Of a stretch of DNA of 64,000 nt, positions 61,631 through 64,000 are shown piece after piece. The notes under the pieces are model-generated. The model was not told the origin of the DNA. It saw only the letters and a list, made by a program, of their open reading frames with translations, and did not search any database. Position numbers and translations under genes: made by a program. The DNA comes from an uncultured bacterium (GTDB lineage Bacteria > Edwardsbacteria > AC1 > EtOH8): positions 43,964-107,963 of the forward strand of contig CALMGM010000004.1 in assembly GCA_937863685.1 (NCBI GenBank), in the 5' to 3' direction. Numbering within the stretch: the first letter of the stretch is position 1; every line of letters begins with the position of its first letter.

Positions 61631-62080
61631 TTATGACCGGTGAATGGCCTGTTTGATGATGGAGGTCACCTTGGAAACGTAGGCATTGGAGGTTGGGATC
61701 ACCAGCACCGTGCAATACCCGCCGATGGTGGCCAGGATCTCCTTGCAATTCAGTTGTTCGACATACCGGGCCACCCCCTGGGCCCGGCCGGCCAGGGTAT
61801 GGATCACCACCATCGATTCGTTGTGCCTGACACTCAATACCTCGAACCCCAGCAACTTAAATATATGCTTGCCGCTTTCGTCCTCGGCTATCTGGTAACG
61901 GGGCCCGTCGGGGGTGACGGTGCGTACCACGCCCATCTCGGCAAAATCGCGGCTGAGGGTGGCCTGGGTGGCCTTGATGTCCATTCCGGCCAAGGCCCGC
62001 GATAGCTGGCCGTACCCGGAGATCACCCGCTCGCTCAAAAGCTCCTTGATGACGTTTTGTCTTTTGATCTTTGCTGACAT
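61631..62080 (-). CDS. argR: Arginine repressor
   Basis: A 149-residue ArgR/AhrC regulator. The N-terminal winged helix-turn-helix includes QATLSRDFAEMGVVR, with the S-R recognition residues. The C-terminal trimerisation and arginine-binding domain has VRHNESMVVIHTLAGRAQGV and ATIGGYCTVLVIP, near the G-x2-D-x2-variants of the family. No arginine genes are in the window, so it acts elsewhere. The promoter (62107-62135) has a 16-bp palindrome immediately upstream that may be its own operator. Confidence 0.93.
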   Translation of the reverse strand: MSAKIKRQNVIKELLSERVISGYGQLSRALAGMDIKATQATLSRDFAEMGVVRTVTPDGPRYQIAEDESGKHIFKLLGFEVLSVRHNESMVVIHTLAGRAQGVARYVEQLNCKEILATIGGYCTVLVIPTSNAYVSKVTSIIKQAIHRS

Positions 62081-62106
62081 AAATTCACTTTTTTATCATT
62101 TTAAAA

Positions 62107-62135
62107 AGTATATTATAATACCTTTATAGTGTCAA
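62107..62135 (-). promoter_or_regulatory. Promoter of argR
   Basis: Minus-strand TTGACA (complement of 62130-62135), 17 bp, TATACT (complement of 62107-62112), about 27 bp before the start codon. Confidence 0.85.
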
Positions 62136-62142
62136 TATCTTT

Positions 62143-62158
62143 TTGCAATTAATTGCAA
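62143..62158. promoter_or_regulatory. Palindromic site next to the argR promoter (possible ARG box)
   Basis: Perfect 16-bp palindrome TTGCAATTAATTGCAA, 7 bp upstream of the -35 box. Its A/T-rich, TGnAATTnnTTnCA-like form resembles ARG boxes, but the consensus in this lineage is unknown. Partial copies follow at 62151-62164 and near 62205. Confidence 0.5.
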
Positions 62159-62277
62159 TTAATTTATTCATATATCCATTATAAATCCCAAAAAATGTAA
62201 TTTATTGCAATGGCTGGTTTTAAACAACTGTCCCTGCCATTTTCGCAATTCCGCTGATTTTATGGGGGACAATAAAA

Positions 62278-62304
62278 AGGACTCCGGGATGCCCACGGAG
62301 TCCT
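62278..62304 (-). terminator. Terminator of the metallophosphoesterase gene
   Basis: A 9-bp stem AGGACTCCG / CGGAGTCCT with a 9-nt loop and TTTTTATT on the minus strand, 18 bp after the stop. Confidence 0.9.
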
Positions 62305-62321
62305 GATCAAAGCTATTTCCG

Positions 62322-63413
62322 CTATCTTGCCGCCTTCAGCACCAAACTGTCCGGCGAACTGCCGTCCACCCGGACCATCCTCACCTTGGCGGTGCTGTCC
62401 CTCACCTCTATCTGGCAGTAATGCAGGCTGGATTCGGCATGAAAGGTGGAGTCGCCCGGATTGACCTCGTACAGCGGCGCCCCGCCCCCGCCGGTGATGA
62501 TGTAGTTGACGCCGTTCCGCCTCTGTCTCTCGTAAAAATGCTCGTGCCCGCAGAACACCACATCCGGCCGGTATTTCCTGAACAGCGGTTCCAGATTCTC
62601 CAGGATGTCCTGGTCGCTGCCCCGCTTGCCGGAGGAGTAGGTCTGGCGGTGCTGCAGGACGAACAGCCACTTGTACATCGGCCGGGTACGTTTTATCTCG
62701 GCCTCGAACCACCGGTATTGCTCGGAGCCTTTCTGATAATCTTCCTCATTGTTCAATATAATAAAATGGGCGTTCAGATAATCGAAGGCATACCACCGTT
62801 CGTTGCCGGGCAGGGCGAACAGTTTCACATAGTTGTCATAGGTCCTTTCGTGGTTGCCGATCACCGTATACAGGGGGATGAATGAGGAGAAGGGCCGGCT
62901 GGCGTCGAAGAACTCCTGCCACATGGCCCAGATCCGGCCGTCCTGAATGTAATCGCCGGTGTGGATCAGGAACTCCGGGTTGTACTGGGTTACGGCGGCG
63001 ATCACCTTTTTGTGCTGTTCCGGAAAGGTCCGGGTGTCGCCGTAGATGACGAATTTAAAGTCCCGCGGCTCTTTGGGCGCGGTCTTGAAACTGCAGACCG
63101 GGGCCGACAGGTTCAGCAACTGGTAATAGTAGCGGGTGTCGGGCTTGAGATCTTTTATCCTCAGGTGGTGCAGGGTCCCGGCCTGGTCGTTCCGCAGGAT
63201 GTAGTTCATTTTACCCCGGGGTCCGTAGGCCAGTTTCCCCGCAATGGGGATATTGGTCTCCCAGCTGACGGTCATGGTGGTCTGGGGATCGTCGTCCCAG
63301 GACAGGTAGGGGCCTTTCTGGATGGCTGGTTTGGGCTGTTTCCCGAAGGACCCGGCCAGGGCCAGAGAGATAAGCCCGACGAGGAAAGTCAAAATTATAA
63401 TGTTCTTTTTCAT
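62322..63413 (-). CDS. Exported metallophosphoesterase (purple acid phosphatase-like)
   Basis: A 363-residue exported phosphoesterase. A signal peptide (IIILTFLVGLISLALAGSF) is followed by an FN3-like N-terminal domain of about 90 residues (DPQTTMTVSWETN) typical of purple acid phosphatases. The two-metal core follows: FVIYGDTRTF, LIHTGDYIQDG, VIGNHERTYDN and FCGHEHFYER, with all the usual Asp/Asn/His ligands. It probably releases phosphate from outside organic phosphates. It has its own consensus promoter (63449-63477) and terminator, so it is a single-gene unit. Confidence 0.93.
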   Translation of the reverse strand: MKKNIIILTFLVGLISLALAGSFGKQPKPAIQKGPYLSWDDDPQTTMTVSWETNIPIAGKLAYGPRGKMNYILRNDQAGTLHHLRIKDLKPDTRYYYQLLNLSAPVCSFKTAPKEPRDFKFVIYGDTRTFPEQHKKVIAAVTQYNPEFLIHTGDYIQDGRIWAMWQEFFDASRPFSSFIPLYTVIGNHERTYDNYVKLFALPGNERWYAFDYLNAHFIILNNEEDYQKGSEQYRWFEAEIKRTRPMYKWLFVLQHRQTYSSGKRGSDQDILENLEPLFRKYRPDVVFCGHEHFYERQRRNGVNYIITGGGGAPLYEVNPGDSTFHAESSLHYCQIEVRDSTAKVRMVRVDGSSPDSLVLKAAR

Positions 63414-63448
63414 ATCCGAAAGTTTATGTTTTTATTATATTAATGGCA

Positions 63449-63477
63449 ATTATAACAACCCCGCTTTGTTATGTCAA
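63449..63477 (-). promoter_or_regulatory. Consensus promoter of the metallophosphoesterase gene
   Basis: Minus-strand TTGACA (complement of 63472-63477), 17 bp, TATAAT (complement of 63449-63454). Confidence 0.9.
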
Positions 63478-63512
63478 GCCAAGTATCTGCCGTATTGCGG
63501 GCATTAAAGATA

Positions 63513-63542
63513 TTGACTAACCCTCTATCGATATGTTATCAT
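63513..63542 (+). promoter_or_regulatory. Promoter of the tRNA(CAT) gene
   Basis: TTGACT (63513-63518), 18 bp, TATCAT (63537-63542), about 13 bp before the tRNA start. It diverges from the metallophosphoesterase promoter. Confidence 0.75.
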
Positions 63543-63555
63543 TACCATACTTTGC

Positions 63556-63631
<76 letters not shown>

Positions 63632-63641
63632 GAAGGTTTTC

Positions 63642-63671
63642 AGCAGCTGTCGTTAAAAACAGCTGCTTTTT
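63642..63671 (+). terminator. Terminator of the tRNA(CAT) gene (repeated in the next unit)
   Basis: Stem AGCAGCTGT (63642-63650) / ACAGCTGCT (63659-63667), 8-nt loop, then TTTT. It recurs 193 bp later. Confidence 0.88.
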
Positions 63672-63760
63672 CATTTTCGGGTTCTCCGCCGGCAGGAATG
63701 ATATTGTAAATTCGACGGCGGATCAGCCGTCGCCGGGCTGCCCATGCTTCTACCGGCTGA

Positions 63761-63780
63761 AAATCCCAGAGGGCCCACCA
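63761..63780 (+). repeat. Copy 1 of the tRNA 3' end within the repeat array
   Basis: AAATCCCAGAGGGCCCACCA, identical to the last 20 bases of the tRNA (63612-63631). It includes the T-arm 3' strand, the acceptor strand and CCA, but no tRNA 5' half is present. Confidence 0.95.
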
Positions 63781-63953
63781 GTTTGACTTCTCGCTGGGCA
63801 GTAGTCCGCCTTGAGCGGGCACCAGAAGGTTTTCAGCAGCTGTCGTTAAAAACAGCTGCCTTTTATTTTCCGGTTTCCCCACCGGCAGCAATGATAAAAG
63901 CATAGCGACGGTGGATCAGCCGTCGCTGGGCTGCCCATGCTTCTGCCGGCTGA

Positions 63954-63973
63954 AAATCCCAGAGGGCCCACCA
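63954..63973 (+). repeat. Copy 2 of the tRNA 3' end within the repeat array
   Basis: Same 20 bases as copy 1, exactly 193 bp downstream, followed by the same GTTTGACTTCTCGCTGGG spacer. Confidence 0.95.
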
Positions 63974-64000
63974 GTTTGACTTCTCGCTGGGCAGTAGTCC

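Overview
This window looks like chromosomal DNA from an uncultured Gram-negative-type (diderm) bacterium, probably in or near the FCB superphylum (Edwardsbacteria/TA06, WOR-3 or Zixibacteria-like). The evidence is several exported proteins ending in a FlgD/type IX-like C-terminal sorting domain, Omp28-like thiol proteins, a DUF5916 protein, outer-membrane beta-barrel candidates and DUF5752 beside TreT. The taxonomic placement is inference from gene content. Almost every gene lies on the minus strand. The exceptions are a two-gene unit at 9.2-10.2 kb and a tRNA near the right end. Many transcription units start at near-perfect TTGACA-17-TATAAT promoters and end in clear hairpin terminators.

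Region by region (genes read right to left). 0-13 kb is housekeeping: a PTS EIIA-type protein (cut by the window edge), nadB, a GNAT, cdsA, uppS, a small ferredoxin, frr, pyrH, tsf, rpsB, then rplM-rpsI with its own promoter and a hairpin leader, tRNA-Asp and secDF. 13-23.6 kb holds a CCA-adding enzyme, a B12/radical-SAM protein, a GNAT, an MFS exporter, a DUF5916 protein, a methyltransferase and a YgiQ-type radical-SAM protein. The CCA and YgiQ genes carry short tandem A+T-rich insertions inside their reading frames.

23.6-37.2 kb is the most coherent block. A TetR regulator with a consensus promoter and an overlapping operator leads a run of closely spaced genes that ends at one terminator. 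The genes are a Na+/Ca2+-type exchanger, a CPA2 cation/H+ antiporter, a sugar ABC importer (binding protein and two permeases, no ATPase), a membrane diguanylate cyclase, a trehalose-6-phosphate synthase fused to a membrane sensor-like module, a DUF5752 protein, TreT, OtsB and a ClC channel with CBS domains. I read this as one osmotic/ionic stress and trehalose programme.

37.2-50 kb is mixed: nitroreductase, NlpC/P60 lipoprotein, an unrecognised protein with duplicated cysteine motifs, ArfB, an M6 protease, a four-gene metal-transport unit (zinc-ribbon membrane protein, PRC-barrel protein, MgtE_N-CBS protein and a non-canonical Nramp), a Memo-AMMECR1 fusion and UbiA. 50-61.6 kb is an envelope cluster rich in thioredoxin-fold proteins: two Omp28-like proteins with sorting domains, a lipoprotein with FN3 repeats, a beta-barrel candidate, TlpA, an M1 peptidase and a thioredoxin lipoprotein. 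61.6-64 kb has argR, a metallophosphoesterase, and a CAU tRNA (probably tRNA-Ile2) followed by a 193-bp tandem repeat whose units contain copies of the tRNA 3' end. That array runs off the window edge and resembles in design the tyrT/rtT repeats of Escherichia coli.
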